A stretch of 64,000 nucleotides of DNA from Mesorhizobium sp. M1E.F.Ca.ET.045.02.1.1 (GTDB taxonomy: Bacteria; Pseudomonadota; Alphaproteobacteria; Rhizobiales; Rhizobiaceae): the NCBI RefSeq assembly GCF_003952485.1, contig NZ_CP034447.1, forward strand, positions 4,664,501 to 4,728,500, given 5' to 3'. The notes under the pieces are model-generated. The model did not search any database. It worked only from the letters and a program-made list of their open reading frames with translations, and had not been told where the DNA came from. The position numbers and the translations under genes are program-made. Positions 1 through 7,921 of the stretch are shown in pieces. The stretch's first letter is position 1, and every line of letters starts with the position of its first letter.

Positions 1-1
1 C

Positions 2-424
2 GCTGCCTTCCTCGGCGCGCTCATCTCCCAAGGCATCAATGGGCCGGTGGGCGTCGTCGGCTATTGCATGGGCGGCGCGCGGGCGCTTAACGCGGCGGCG
101 GCCTATCCCGACCGCATCGTCGCGGCGGCGAGCTTCCACGGCGGCAATCTCGCAAGCGATGCGCCCGACAGCCCATACCGCAAGGCAGCCTCGATCAAGG
201 CGCGCATCTATGTCGGCACCGCCGGCGTCGACCGCAGCTTCCCGCCGGAACAGTCGGCGCGGCTGGCGGAGGCGCTCAGGGTGGCCGAAGTCGACCACGT
301 CATCGAGAACTATGTCGGTGTCGGCCATGGCTGGTGCATCAAGGACCACAGTGTCTATGACGAGGCCGGCGCGGAGAGGCACTGGAAGCGGCTGACGACA
401 TTCTTTGGCGAAACACTGGGCTGA
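2..424 (+). CDS. Dienelactone hydrolase family protein (C-terminal part; start lies before the window)
   Basis: The frame is open from the first base, so the N-terminus lies upstream of the window. About 140 residues are visible. They contain the nucleophile elbow GYCMGG (bases about 59-76), where Cys takes the place of the usual Ser of alpha/beta hydrolases, as in dienelactone hydrolases. An Asp follows in GTAGVDRSF and a His in GVGHGW near the C-terminus, giving a complete Cys-Asp-His triad. The family hydrolyses dienelactones or related cyclic esters in the cytosol. The exact substrate cannot be read from this fragment. A short repeat-like hairpin and the divergent context of a sigma factor gene follow, so it is not obviously in an operon with the next gene. 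Confidence 0.85.
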   Translation, partial: AAFLGALISQGINGPVGVVGYCMGGARALNAAAAYPDRIVAAASFHGGNLASDAPDSPYRKAASIKARIYVGTAGVDRSFPPEQSARLAEALRVAEVDHVIENYVGVGHGWCIKDHSVYDEAGAERHWKRLTTFFGETLG

Positions 425-468
425 GCGCCTCTTACACCGGCAGTGCTGCCCTCATCCGCCTTCGGGCA

Positions 469-494
469 CCTTCTTCCCGTTCACGGGGAGAAGG
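469..494. repeat. Intergenic hairpin repeat (rhizobial palindromic type)
   Basis: Two 11-base arms (469-479 and 484-494) pair with one G-T wobble around a TTCA loop. It resembles the G+C-rich palindromic repeats scattered between Mesorhizobium genes. It could also act as a terminator for the hydrolase gene, but no T-run follows. Confidence 0.5.
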
Positions 495-562
495 CAGGTC
501 GCGCCGCAAAAAATTCTTCCATAACCCCAAGGAATCGCCATTAGCCTTCGTCCAACGGGCAA

Positions 563-1126
563 ATGACGGCGATGATGCTGGACGACAGCGAAGCCTCCGA
601 TGCCGAACTGATCGGGCGGGCGAGGGGCGGAGACAGGGGGGCTTTCGGCAAACTGCTCGAAAGGCACTATGGCTTCGTCTATCGCGCCGCCTATCGCTGG
701 TGCGGCCGGAAGGCCGACGCCGAGGACATCGCCCAGGACGTCTGCGTGCGGCTCGGCCGGGCGATCCGCGATTATCAGGGCAGCGGCGCTTTCACGACCT
801 GGCTCTACGCCATGACGCTGAACGCGGCGCGCGACATGATGCGCAAGCGGGCGCGCGACACCGCCAAGACCGAGGCTTACGGCACTTATGCACTGATTTC
901 GGGAGAGGGCTCGGCGGAAGGCCAGGACCCGGCCGAGGCGCTGTGGGCGGCGGTGCGGATGCTGCCGGACAAGCAGCGCGACGCGGTGCTGCTGGTCTAC
1001 GGCGAAGGCCTCAATCACGCGGCTGCGGCCGAGGTGATGGCGATCTCGGAGACGACGGTTTCCTGGCACATCCATGAAGCGAAGAAACGGCTGAAGGTGC
1101 TCATGCGTTCAGTCGGGGAAGTGTGA
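563..1126 (+). CDS. RNA polymerase sigma factor, ECF (sigma-70 family)
   Basis: This 187-residue protein has the two-domain layout of an ECF sigma factor. Region 2 lies at about residues 30-95, with the core-binding stretch DAEDIAQDV. Region 4 lies at about 125-180, with the rule-like segment LPDKQRDAVLLVYGEGL followed by the helix-turn-helix ending in VSWHIHEAKKRL. It directs core RNA polymerase to a small regulon. The start at 563 is followed by further Met codons at 572 and 575, so the exact N-terminus could shift by a few residues. The next gene starts within a few bases of its stop codon, so the two are almost certainly co-transcribed. That partner, rather than a classic anti-sigma factor, is the obvious candidate for controlling it. 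Confidence 0.9.
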   Translation: MTAMMLDDSEASDAELIGRARGGDRGAFGKLLERHYGFVYRAAYRWCGRKADAEDIAQDVCVRLGRAIRDYQGSGAFTTWLYAMTLNAARDMMRKRARDTAKTEAYGTYALISGEGSAEGQDPAEALWAAVRMLPDKQRDAVLLVYGEGLNHAAAAEVMAISETTVSWHIHEAKKRLKVLMRSVGEV

Positions 1127-1128
1127 CC

Positions 1129-3261
1129 ATGGTCGACGACAACGAACTCGAAAGGCTGCGCGACCTCGCAGTGCCAGCGCCCGACGGCGAAGCGAAAACT
1201 CGCGCTTTGGCTGCCGCGATGCGCGCCTTCGACATGGAAAATATTTCGACGGCCACCCAAGGAACATCTGCAGGTCTTCGTCTCACGGAGCGAGCACAAA
1301 TGCTCTGGAGAGAGATCATGCAACGGAAACTCATTGCCACGCCGGCCATCACCGCGCTGGTTGCGCTGCCTATCGCCGGCTATGCCGCTTTTGAGATGTT
1401 GAGGGAGCAGCCACCAGTCATCGGCGGCAACGAAGGTAAGGTGACCGAGACGGTGGCCGACAAGCCGGTGGCGCAGAAGCCTGCGAGCAATGGGCTGGCG
1501 ACCAACGAACCGCTGGCGGCCGTGCCCGCCAAGGAGAAGAAGACCGACGCCGATAGCGAGGATCGCCTCAAGGATGAGGCGCAGATCGCGCCGGCGGCAC
1601 CGAAGCCGGCCACGGAAGTCGACAGCCTGGTCAAGCAGGAGATGGCGCCCGACGCGTTGCCCGCTCCGGCGCCGGCAGAAAGCGGCCAACTTGCGTCCGG
1701 CGGACGCGCGAACGCTCAACCGCCCGTGGCCGCGATGCGGTCCGCACAGGCGCCTGCCGGCGCGGTCGCCGATTCCAAGCTGATGGCGCAGCCCGCGCCG
1801 ATGCCGGCCGACCAGATGCAGCCGCAGGAGGAAAACCGCGACCGTATCGAGACCTTCAAGACCAATCCGGTGCACGAAACGGCGCAGGATCCGGTCTCGA
1901 CCTTCTCGATCGACGTCGACACCGCCTCCTATTCCTTCGTGCGGCGCTCGCTGAAAGAAGGCACTCTGCCTGACCCCGATACGGTCCGGGTCGAGGAAAT
2001 GATCAACTACTTCCCCTATGACTGGAAGGGGCCGGACTCGGCCGCGACGCCGTTCAACTCGACCGTCACCGTCATGCCGACGCCGTGGAACGAGCACACC
2101 AAGCTCATGCATGTCGCCATCAAGGGCTTCGACCTGAAGCCGGCCGAGCAGCCCAAGGCCAATCTGGTGTTCCTGATCGACGTGTCGGGCTCGATGGACG
2201 AGCCGGACAAGCTGCCGCTGCTCAAATCAGCCTTCCGGCTGCTGGTCAGCAAGCTCAAGGCCGACGACACCGTCTCGATCGTCACCTATGCCGGCAATGC
2301 CGGCACGGTGCTGATGCCGACCAAGGCGGCGGAAAAGCAGAAGATCCTTTCGGCCATCGACAATCTCGAGCCCGGCGGCTCGACGGCCGGCGAGGCGGGC
2401 ATCCGGGAGGCCTACAAGCTTGCCGAGCAGTCCTTCGTCAAGGACGGCATCAACCGGGTGATGCTCGCCACCGACGGCGACTTCAATGTCGGCCAGACCG
2501 ATGACGACGACCTCAAGCAGCTGATCGAGAAGGAGCGCAAGACCGGCGTCTTCCTGTCAGTGTTCGGTTTTGGACGCGGCAATCTGAACGACCAGATGAT
2601 GCAGACCATCGCCCAGAACGGCAACGGCACGGCCGCCTATATCGACACGCTGGCCGAAGCCGAGAAGGTGCTGGTCGAGGACGCATCCTCGACGCTGTTC
2701 ACCATCGCCAAGGACGTCAAGATCCAGGTCGAGTTCAACCCGGCCAAGGTCTCGGAATACCGCCTGGTCGGCTATGAGACGCGCGCCTTGAAGCGCGAGG
2801 ACTTCAACAACGACCGCGTCGATGCCGGCGAGATCGGCTCCGGCCATTCGGTGACGGCGATCTACGAGATCACGCCCAAGGGCAGCGGCGCGGAACAGGT
2901 CGATCCGCTCCGCTACGGCCAGGCGAAAGTCGACAATGGCGGCATTGCCAATGCGGACGAATATGCCTTCGTCAAGATCCGCTACAAGCTGCCGAACGAA
3001 GACGTCTCCAAGCTGATCACCACGCCGGTGACCGCGGCCAATGAGGTGCCGTCCTTCGACGAGGCAGGAAGCGACCAGCGCTTCTCTGTCGCGGTGGCCG
3101 CCTTCGGACAGAAGCTGCGCGACGAGGATCAGACGGCGAATTTCGGCTACGACCGGATCCTGGAGATCGCCAACGCCGCCCGCGGCGCCGATCCGTTCGG
3201 CTACAGAGCCGAATTCCTGTCGCTGGTGCGCCTGGCGTCGTCACTGGGGGGTAACAAATAG
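1129..3261 (+). CDS. Membrane-anchored von Willebrand factor A domain protein (YfbK-like, with DUF3520-type C-terminus)
   Basis: About 710 residues. The N-terminal 65 residues are a soluble segment, followed by one likely membrane helix at about 68-86 and then a Pro/Ala-rich linker to about 245. A vWA-N type region with FSIDVDTASYSFVRR begins near 259. The vWA domain has an intact MIDAS: DVSGSM at about 351-356, the GGST threonine near 419 and the TDGD aspartate near 449. The C-terminal third looks like the DUF3520 domain usual in this family. I chose ATG 1129 because GGGGAAG sits seven bases before it; an in-frame GTG at 1123 overlaps the sigma factor stop. The short N-terminal region plus membrane helix has the topology of an anti-sigma factor, so the protein may sense something outside the membrane and restrain the sigma factor. 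That role is inferred. Confidence 0.85.
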   Translation: MVDDNELERLRDLAVPAPDGEAKTRALAAAMRAFDMENISTATQGTSAGLRLTERAQMLWREIMQRKLIATPAITALVALPIAGYAAFEMLREQPPVIGGNEGKVTETVADKPVAQKPASNGLATNEPLAAVPAKEKKTDADSEDRLKDEAQIAPAAPKPATEVDSLVKQEMAPDALPAPAPAESGQLASGGRANAQPPVAAMRSAQAPAGAVADSKLMAQPAPMPADQMQPQEENRDRIETFKTNPVHETAQDPVSTFSIDVDTASYSFVRRSLKEGTLPDPDTVRVEEMINYFPYDWKGPDSAATPFNSTVTVMPTPWNEHTKLMHVAIKGFDLKPAEQPKANLVFLIDVSGSMDEPDKLPLLKSAFRLLVSKLKADDTVSIVTYAGNAGTVLMPTKAAEKQKILSAIDNLEPGGSTAGEAGIREAYKLAEQSFVKDGINRVMLATDGDFNVGQTDDDDLKQLIEKERKTGVFLSVFGFGRGNLNDQMMQTIAQNGNGTAAYIDTLAEAEKVLVEDASSTLFTIAKDVKIQVEFNPAKVSEYRLVGYETRALKREDFNNDRVDAGEIGSGHSVTAIYEITPKGSGAEQVDPLRYGQAKVDNGGIANADEYAFVKIRYKLPNEDVSKLITTPVTAANEVPSFDEAGSDQRFSVAVAAFGQKLRDEDQTANFGYDRILEIANAARGADPFGYRAEFLSLVRLASSLGGNK

Positions 3262-3403
3262 GGTGTCGTGAAGATCGGGAACGCCGGCAGAGAAACACCC
3301 CGCCGGCCTTCGCGCCGATCGTTAAATTGCGCGGCTTTTCCGGAACCTCGTCGCAATGAGATTCTGTTAGTCAAAGCTGATAGAGGACTTCGAGGGGCTG
3401 GAA

Positions 3404-3682
3404 TTGCATATTACCGGGAACGTCACATCGGCGGCGGGCAACCTCCAGGCTCGAGAACCATCCGGCCCGTCGGCGGAATCCTCGCGCATCAGAAGCGATG
3501 TCGACGCAGCCCGCAACACGGCGCTCTCCGCGCTGAACAACGACCGCTTCCGCGTGATGCTGGAGCAGATCAGCGACCCGCGCGCGTCCAGCGCCTTGAT
3601 GACGATGGGTGTCGACAGCGGAGGCGGCGCCGCTACCGACCTCAATACGGCGCTGTCGCGCTACGCCGAAAACAGCGACTGA
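3404..3682 (+). CDS. Hypothetical protein, 92 residues
   Basis: A small open frame starting at TTG 3404 with GAGGGG about seven bases upstream. The product is hydrophilic and rich in Ala, Ser and Asn, without a signal peptide, membrane helix or recognisable motif. A central stretch, RNTALSALNNDRFRVMLEQI, looks helical and amphipathic. It ends 14 bases before the convergent end of the homocysteine methyltransferase gene. Amino-acid composition and codon use look protein-like, and the opposite-strand alternatives are Arg-rich and implausible. I do not recognise the family. Confidence 0.5.
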   Translation: MHITGNVTSAAGNLQAREPSGPSAESSRIRSDVDAARNTALSALNNDRFRVMLEQISDPRASSALMTMGVDSGGGAATDLNTALSRYAENSD

Positions 3683-3695
3683 AGCAGGGCGGTTT

Positions 3696-4733
3696 TCAGG
3701 CGCGGCTGCGCCGCCGCTCGCGGCGGCCTTCGCCGGCCTCGGCCGAACCGGCCGAAGCAAGCTTGTTGCGCATCGGGCCGATGCGCTCGACGATCGTCTC
3801 GACGGTCGGGCGCGATGACTTGGTGTGAGCGTCGAGCGCCTTGCGCATGGCGGCAAGATGAGCGAACGAGGTGCCGCAGCAGCCGCCGACGATTTTTGCG
3901 CCGGCATCGACGGCCAGCCTGACATAGTCGGCCATCAACTCGGGCGTGCCGGAATAGTGGATCTCGCTGCCGCGGAATTCCGGAATGCCGCAATTGCCCT
4001 TGACGATCACGGTGGCCTCCGGTTTCGCCTCGGTCATGTCGAGCAGCGAGGCCAGGATGTCGGCCGCGCCGACGCCGCAATTGGCGCCGACGCCGAGCGG
4101 GGCCTGCGACAGACCGTCGGCGACGCCATGGATGTCCTTCGGCAACAGCCCCATCATGGTGCGGCCGGCGGTGTCGAAGGAACCGGTGTAGGTATAGGGC
4201 AGGCCGACGCGGATCGCGGCTTCCGCCGCGGCGCGGATCTCGTCCGGCGCCGACATGGTCTCGATCCAGGCGACTTCGGCGCCGCCGGCCTTGAGGCCTT
4301 CGATCTGCTCGGCAAAGGCATCGACGGCATCTTCGTAGGTCATGGCGCCGAGCGGCACCAGCAGCTCCCCCGTCGGACCGACGGAGCCGGCGACGATCAC
4401 CTTGCGGCCTGCCCTGTCGGCGACGGAACGGGCGATCTCGGCGGCGCGCTTGTTAAGCTCGTAAACACGGTCCTGCGCATGATGCAGCTTCAGCCGGTGG
4501 CGGGTGCCGCCGAAGGAATTGGTCAGGATGATGTCGGCGCCGGCATCGACGAAATTCTGGTGCAGGCTGACGATGGTTTCGGGCGCTGTCTCATTGAGCA
4601 GCTCGGGCGCTTCGCCAGCCTCGAGGCCCATCGCGAACAGATTGGTGCCGGTCGCGCCATCGGCCAGCAGCACGCCCTTTTCAGCAATCAGTGCTTCGAT
4701 CGGATTGGTCGCGGTCATCGCTTTGGCTTTCAT
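3696..4733 (-). CDS. bmt: Betaine-homocysteine S-methyltransferase (cobalamin-independent homocysteine methyltransferase family)
   Basis: The 345-residue protein has the single TIM-barrel homocysteine-binding domain. The N-terminal LLADGATGTNLF motif and the three zinc-binding cysteines are visible: Cys219 in GANCGVGAAD and Cys285-Cys286 in GGCCGTS. The length and the absence of a cobalamin domain fit betaine-type enzymes rather than MetH. It transfers a methyl group from glycine betaine, or possibly another onium donor such as DMSP or S-methylmethionine, to homocysteine, making methionine in the cytosol. A 22-bp perfect palindrome lies about 20 bases before its start and probably serves as its operator. 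The donor cannot be decided from sequence, but the dimethylglycine dehydrogenase-like gene at 10.9-13.4 kb would consume the product of betaine demethylation. Confidence 0.85.
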   Translation of the reverse strand: MKAKAMTATNPIEALIAEKGVLLADGATGTNLFAMGLEAGEAPELLNETAPETIVSLHQNFVDAGADIILTNSFGGTRHRLKLHHAQDRVYELNKRAAEIARSVADRAGRKVIVAGSVGPTGELLVPLGAMTYEDAVDAFAEQIEGLKAGGAEVAWIETMSAPDEIRAAAEAAIRVGLPYTYTGSFDTAGRTMMGLLPKDIHGVADGLSQAPLGVGANCGVGAADILASLLDMTEAKPEATVIVKGNCGIPEFRGSEIHYSGTPELMADYVRLAVDAGAKIVGGCCGTSFAHLAAMRKALDAHTKSSRPTVETIVERIGPMRNKLASAGSAEAGEGRRERRRSRA

Positions 4734-4751
4734 GTTCGGAATTCGGATAAG

Positions 4752-4773
4752 GATATAAAGAAGTCTTTATATC
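4752..4773 (-). promoter_or_regulatory. 22-bp perfect palindrome upstream of bmt, probable operator
   Basis: Two 10-bp arms, GATATAAAGA and TCTTTATATC, are exact reverse complements separated by AG. The site ends about 20 bases before the bmt start codon, where a repressor would block transcription. ATATAAAG-type palindromes precede methionine-cycle genes in other alphaproteobacteria (SahR/ArsR-type regulation, from memory). The regulator is not in this window unless the XRE gene next door binds here. Confidence 0.6.
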
Positions 4774-4836
4774 TAGTCAATGAATTTGCGGCAGAGAGAG
4801 TGTCCGCCTTGGCGCGCCACACGAGAATGCCGGCGT

Positions 4837-5697
4837 TCAGACAGAGCCTGATGGGAAGGACATGCCGGCCAGCTTCTGCGTGAAGCTTGCCGCCTCATGC
4901 GCGTTGACGTCGGCGGCGCGGATCAGGTTGTCGAAATGGCTGGTCAAGGTGCGGACCGGCTGGGTGGCATTGAGCACCAGGTACATGTCGCCGACATAGA
5001 TCGCGGCGCGATAGGGTCCGAAGATCGTGTAGGGGATCGAATAGCGCATGCGGCCGTCATAGAGGAACAGCCGGAAGGTCGGGTAAAGGTCATCCAGCAA
5101 GGTTGCCATGTGCAGCAATTGCCTGCGGCGCTCGGTTTCCGGGAAACGGTCCCAGACACCCAGGCCGCGCGCGAATATCTCCAGCGTATGGCGCGGCATG
5201 CAGACTTCCATGTCGGTTTCGGGCCGCCTGGTGTAGTCGATGCGGTATTGCGTTTCGCCGGCCTGCGCCTCGCGGCTCTTGTTGGTGATGCCGGCCTCGT
5301 ATTCGACCAGCGCCTCGGTGCGCAGCAGGTCGGGAATGCCGGCCGGCACATAGCGGATCTTCGTCCCGGCCGCCTCGGCGTGCCATTTGGCGAGCAGCGT
5401 GCGGTCGAAGCCGTCGGGCGCCTCCTCGATCTCCAGGCTCTCGCGGATCTCGCCGGTGACGCCTTCATCCTGGCTGAGCCCCAACAGCCAGTCGAGCGAC
5501 ACCTTGAATTCTGCGGCGATGTTGAGAAGCGTCTCGGCACGGGGCAGGCGGGTCGAGGCCCCGGATAGCAGTTGCGAGAGCGCCGAACGGTCGATGCCGA
5601 CGGCGGTCGCGAAGGCCGACTGGTTCAGATCCGAGCGTGTCAAGAGCAATTTCAGACGTTCCCGAAAGATCGTCGACAGATCCCGCTTGTCCATCAT
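4837..5697 (-). CDS. XRE-family transcriptional regulator with an uncharacterised C-terminal domain
   Basis: 286 residues. An N-terminal Cro/C1-type helix-turn-helix spans about residues 10-75, with LNQSAFATAVGIDRSALSQL as the DNA-contact region and a DWLLGLS motif typical of the end of this domain. The remaining 200 residues form a separate domain containing CMPRHTLEIFARGLG, IPYTIFGPYRAAIYVG and a C-terminal helical segment; I do not recognise it as a known ligand-binding fold. The gene is divergent from the desaturase gene at 5911 across about 210 bp and follows bmt on the same strand. It may control itself, the desaturase, or bmt. There are two adjacent Met codons at the start; the choice does not affect the domain. 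Confidence 0.8.
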   Translation of the reverse strand: MMDKRDLSTIFRERLKLLLTRSDLNQSAFATAVGIDRSALSQLLSGASTRLPRAETLLNIAAEFKVSLDWLLGLSQDEGVTGEIRESLEIEEAPDGFDRTLLAKWHAEAAGTKIRYVPAGIPDLLRTEALVEYEAGITNKSREAQAGETQYRIDYTRRPETDMEVCMPRHTLEIFARGLGVWDRFPETERRRQLLHMATLLDDLYPTFRLFLYDGRMRYSIPYTIFGPYRAAIYVGDMYLVLNATQPVRTLTSHFDNLIRAADVNAHEAASFTQKLAGMSFPSGSV

Positions 5698-5910
5698 GCT
5701 GCTCCTGTACCAGGGAGGAAAAATTTGCGCCGTGGCCGATCTGATCGCGGCTCAGGCGTAAATGAATCCCCAATTCTGTTTACAATGTATAACATATGCA
5801 GCCAAAAATGCGCATTCGCAACAGTTTGTGCGCTTTGTCGCGTTGATGCAACCGCGGGCTCCTGACACAATGTTGTCAGGAATCAAACTGGTTCCGGCGA
5901 CTGGAGGGCA

Positions 5911-6933
5911 GTGGTCGATAGCATGACTGGCATGAACAAGAGACGCAGCAGCACACCGGCCGTGGAATGGCCGACCGTATTCCTCACACTCTTCTGCTAT
6001 GGCGCCTGGCTCGCCACCGGCTTCCTGCTCTGGCCGACCCATCCGCTGGTTGCCCTCGTCGCCCTGGGCTTCATATTGGCCCTGCAATCCTCGCTCATGC
6101 ACGAAGTTTCGCATGGTCACCCGACCCGCAACGCCAGGATCAACGAAGCCTTCATCTTTCTTCCGATCGGCTTTGTCTGGCCGTTCCGCCGCTTCAAAAC
6201 GATCCATCTTCGCCATCATGCCGACGAGCGGCTGACCGATCCGCTGGACGATCCGGAAAGCTACTACAAGGCGCTTTGGATGCATGAGGAACTGCCGCCG
6301 GCGATGAAGTTCCTGCTCAAGCTCAACAACACCATGATCGGCCGCTTCATTCTCGGCCCGTGGCTGTCGTCGATCGGCTTCTTCATCGATGACGCCAGGC
6401 AAATGGCCGCCGGCGACAAGGTGATCCGCAGGGCCTGGCTGCTGCATGCCATCGGCGTTGCCGTCGTGGTGCCGATCGTGACGTTCGGCTTCGGCATCCC
6501 GCTCTGGCTCTACATTCTGGTGCCGGTTTGGCTTGGCCAGTCGCTGATCTCCGTCCGCACCTATGCCGAGCATCAGTGGTCGGAGCACCCGGAGGGCCGC
6601 ACGATCATCGTCGAGCGGTCGCCGCTGTCGTTCCTGTTCCTTAACAACAACCTGCATCTGGTGCACCACAAGAGCCCGACGGTCGCCTGGTACAGACTGC
6701 CGAAGATGTTTCGCGATCGCCGCGAGGAATGGCTGCGGATGAACAACGGCTATGTCTATCCGAATTATTTCGCGTTGCTCAAATCCTTTGCCTTCAAGGC
6801 CAAGGAGCCGGTGGTGCATCCGGTGCTGCGCCGCGCGCCGGAACCCGGCCGCGCCTTCAAGCCGCGCATCAGGGCGCGCAATGTGAGCGGCCTTGGAACG
6901 GCTCCGGTGCCGGCGGAGCCGCCCAAGGAGTGA
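5911..6933 (+). CDS. Fatty acid desaturase family membrane protein
   Basis: About 340 residues with the three histidine clusters of membrane di-iron desaturases: HEVSHGH at 64-70, HLRHH at about 99-103 and HLVHHK near 250. Hydrophobic helices lie at about 22-60, 80-95, 165-205 and between the second and third clusters. The family uses O2 and electrons to insert double bonds into acyl chains or to oxidise related substrates such as carotenoids or amino-acid derivatives. The substrate is not evident. A GTG at 5911 has GGAGGG very close (spacing two to three bases); ATG 5923 or 5932 are alternatives with longer spacing. The gene is divergent from the XRE regulator, which may respond to membrane or lipid status. 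Confidence 0.85.
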   Translation: MVDSMTGMNKRRSSTPAVEWPTVFLTLFCYGAWLATGFLLWPTHPLVALVALGFILALQSSLMHEVSHGHPTRNARINEAFIFLPIGFVWPFRRFKTIHLRHHADERLTDPLDDPESYYKALWMHEELPPAMKFLLKLNNTMIGRFILGPWLSSIGFFIDDARQMAAGDKVIRRAWLLHAIGVAVVVPIVTFGFGIPLWLYILVPVWLGQSLISVRTYAEHQWSEHPEGRTIIVERSPLSFLFLNNNLHLVHHKSPTVAWYRLPKMFRDRREEWLRMNNGYVYPNYFALLKSFAFKAKEPVVHPVLRRAPEPGRAFKPRIRARNVSGLGTAPVPAEPPKE

Positions 6934-7010
6934 TCGCGAGTTTCCGCGACCGCTTTTCCGCCGCGGGCCGCAGGCGCCGATGGGCCGCCTGTTTTTGAAA
7001 GCTTTTCGTC

Positions 7011-7811
7011 ATGAGTAAGTTGGTTGCGGCCTTGCCGATGTATGACTGGCCCGAGGTGCGTGGCGAAATCGACGCGCAATGGATGCGGCTCCGCGATGCC
7101 TTCCGGCAGAGGGGCATCGATGCGCCGGAGATAATGGCGCGCAGCAACCGCGACCTGCCGCCGGTGCCGGGCGGCATCCGCGACGGCGCCGGAAAGCTGA
7201 TTGCACCCGACCCGGCGACATTGCCCCCGGACGAGTTCGATTTTCACCAGCTTTGGCTGAGCCCGGCGCTGCTTTTCGGGCAGACCTGCTGGGGGCCGAT
7301 GGAACTCGGCCTGGCCGAGCACGTGCAAGTGATTGCCCAGCCTAACTATGATGCTTTCGAGGGCGGGCAGGGCGAGCTCTATTCCAGCGCGCTGGTGATG
7401 CTTGGCGAAGGCGGGCCGTCGGTTGCCTCGCCCGAGGATGGCAAGGCCGTCATTCCCATCGATCTCATGCGCGGCAAGCGCTTCATTTTCAACAACCCGG
7501 ATTCGATGTCCGGGCTGCTGGGGCTGACGCATGACCTGGAGGCGATCGGCGAAAGTCTCGACATCTTCGCATCGCGCAGTGAAAGCGGCGGCCACCGGTC
7601 GTCGATCGTCGCCGTAGCCGAGGGCCGGGCCGATATCGCCGCCATCGATTGCCAGAGCTGGGCATTGGCGCAGCGTTTCGAACCGGCGGCGCGGCGTGTG
7701 AAGGTCGTCGGCTGGACGACAAGGCGGAAGGGCTTGCCTTTCATCACCGCAAGCACAACGCCGGCGGATGTCATTGCGTCCATGCGCGAGGCTGTCGCCT
7801 CGGTCGGCTAA
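7011..7811 (+). CDS. PhnD-like periplasmic-binding-fold protein without signal peptide
   Basis: 266 residues with the fold and motifs of phosphate/phosphonate-type substrate-binding proteins. The N-terminal LPMYDWPE, the central KRFIFNNPDSMSGLLGLTHDL and the later GRADIAAIDCQSW are the positions where PhnD-type proteins bind their ligand. No signal peptide is visible at the N-terminus (MSKLVAALPMYD), and no ABC permease or ATPase gene lies next to it. Either the protein acts in the cytosol or true secretion signals were lost. The gene stands alone, 77 bases after the desaturase, and ends just before a palindromic repeat. It could be a soluble sensor or carrier rather than part of an importer. 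Confidence 0.75.
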   Translation: MSKLVAALPMYDWPEVRGEIDAQWMRLRDAFRQRGIDAPEIMARSNRDLPPVPGGIRDGAGKLIAPDPATLPPDEFDFHQLWLSPALLFGQTCWGPMELGLAEHVQVIAQPNYDAFEGGQGELYSSALVMLGEGGPSVASPEDGKAVIPIDLMRGKRFIFNNPDSMSGLLGLTHDLEAIGESLDIFASRSESGGHRSSIVAVAEGRADIAAIDCQSWALAQRFEPAARRVKVVGWTTRRKGLPFITASTTPADVIASMREAVASVG

Positions 7812-7914
7812 AGCGCGTCGCGATCTTTCAGATTTGCTCTGTGCGCTTTACGTTTCCGATTTTACGCATGTCTTTGTCCCGAAACCGGTTGCCACTTTCA
7901 GGAGACATGCTTTA
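7812..7914. repeat. Mesorhizobium-type palindromic intergenic repeat
   Basis: Between the PhnD-like gene and the convergent M24 gene. The core at 7866-7910 has 7-bp outer arms (GCATGTC and GACATGC) and inner arms CCCGAAA and TTTCAGG. The CCGAAA...TTTC core is shared with the element at 18137-18183. I recognise the type from many Mesorhizobium intergenic regions. It can form a stable hairpin and may help end both transcripts. Confidence 0.6.
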
Positions 7915-7921
7915 ATACGGC

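Noticed and set aside
4734..4836. SAM or SAH riboswitch before bmt
   Set aside because: The region is only about 100 bp with one 22-bp palindrome near the start codon; no conserved riboswitch core was recognised.
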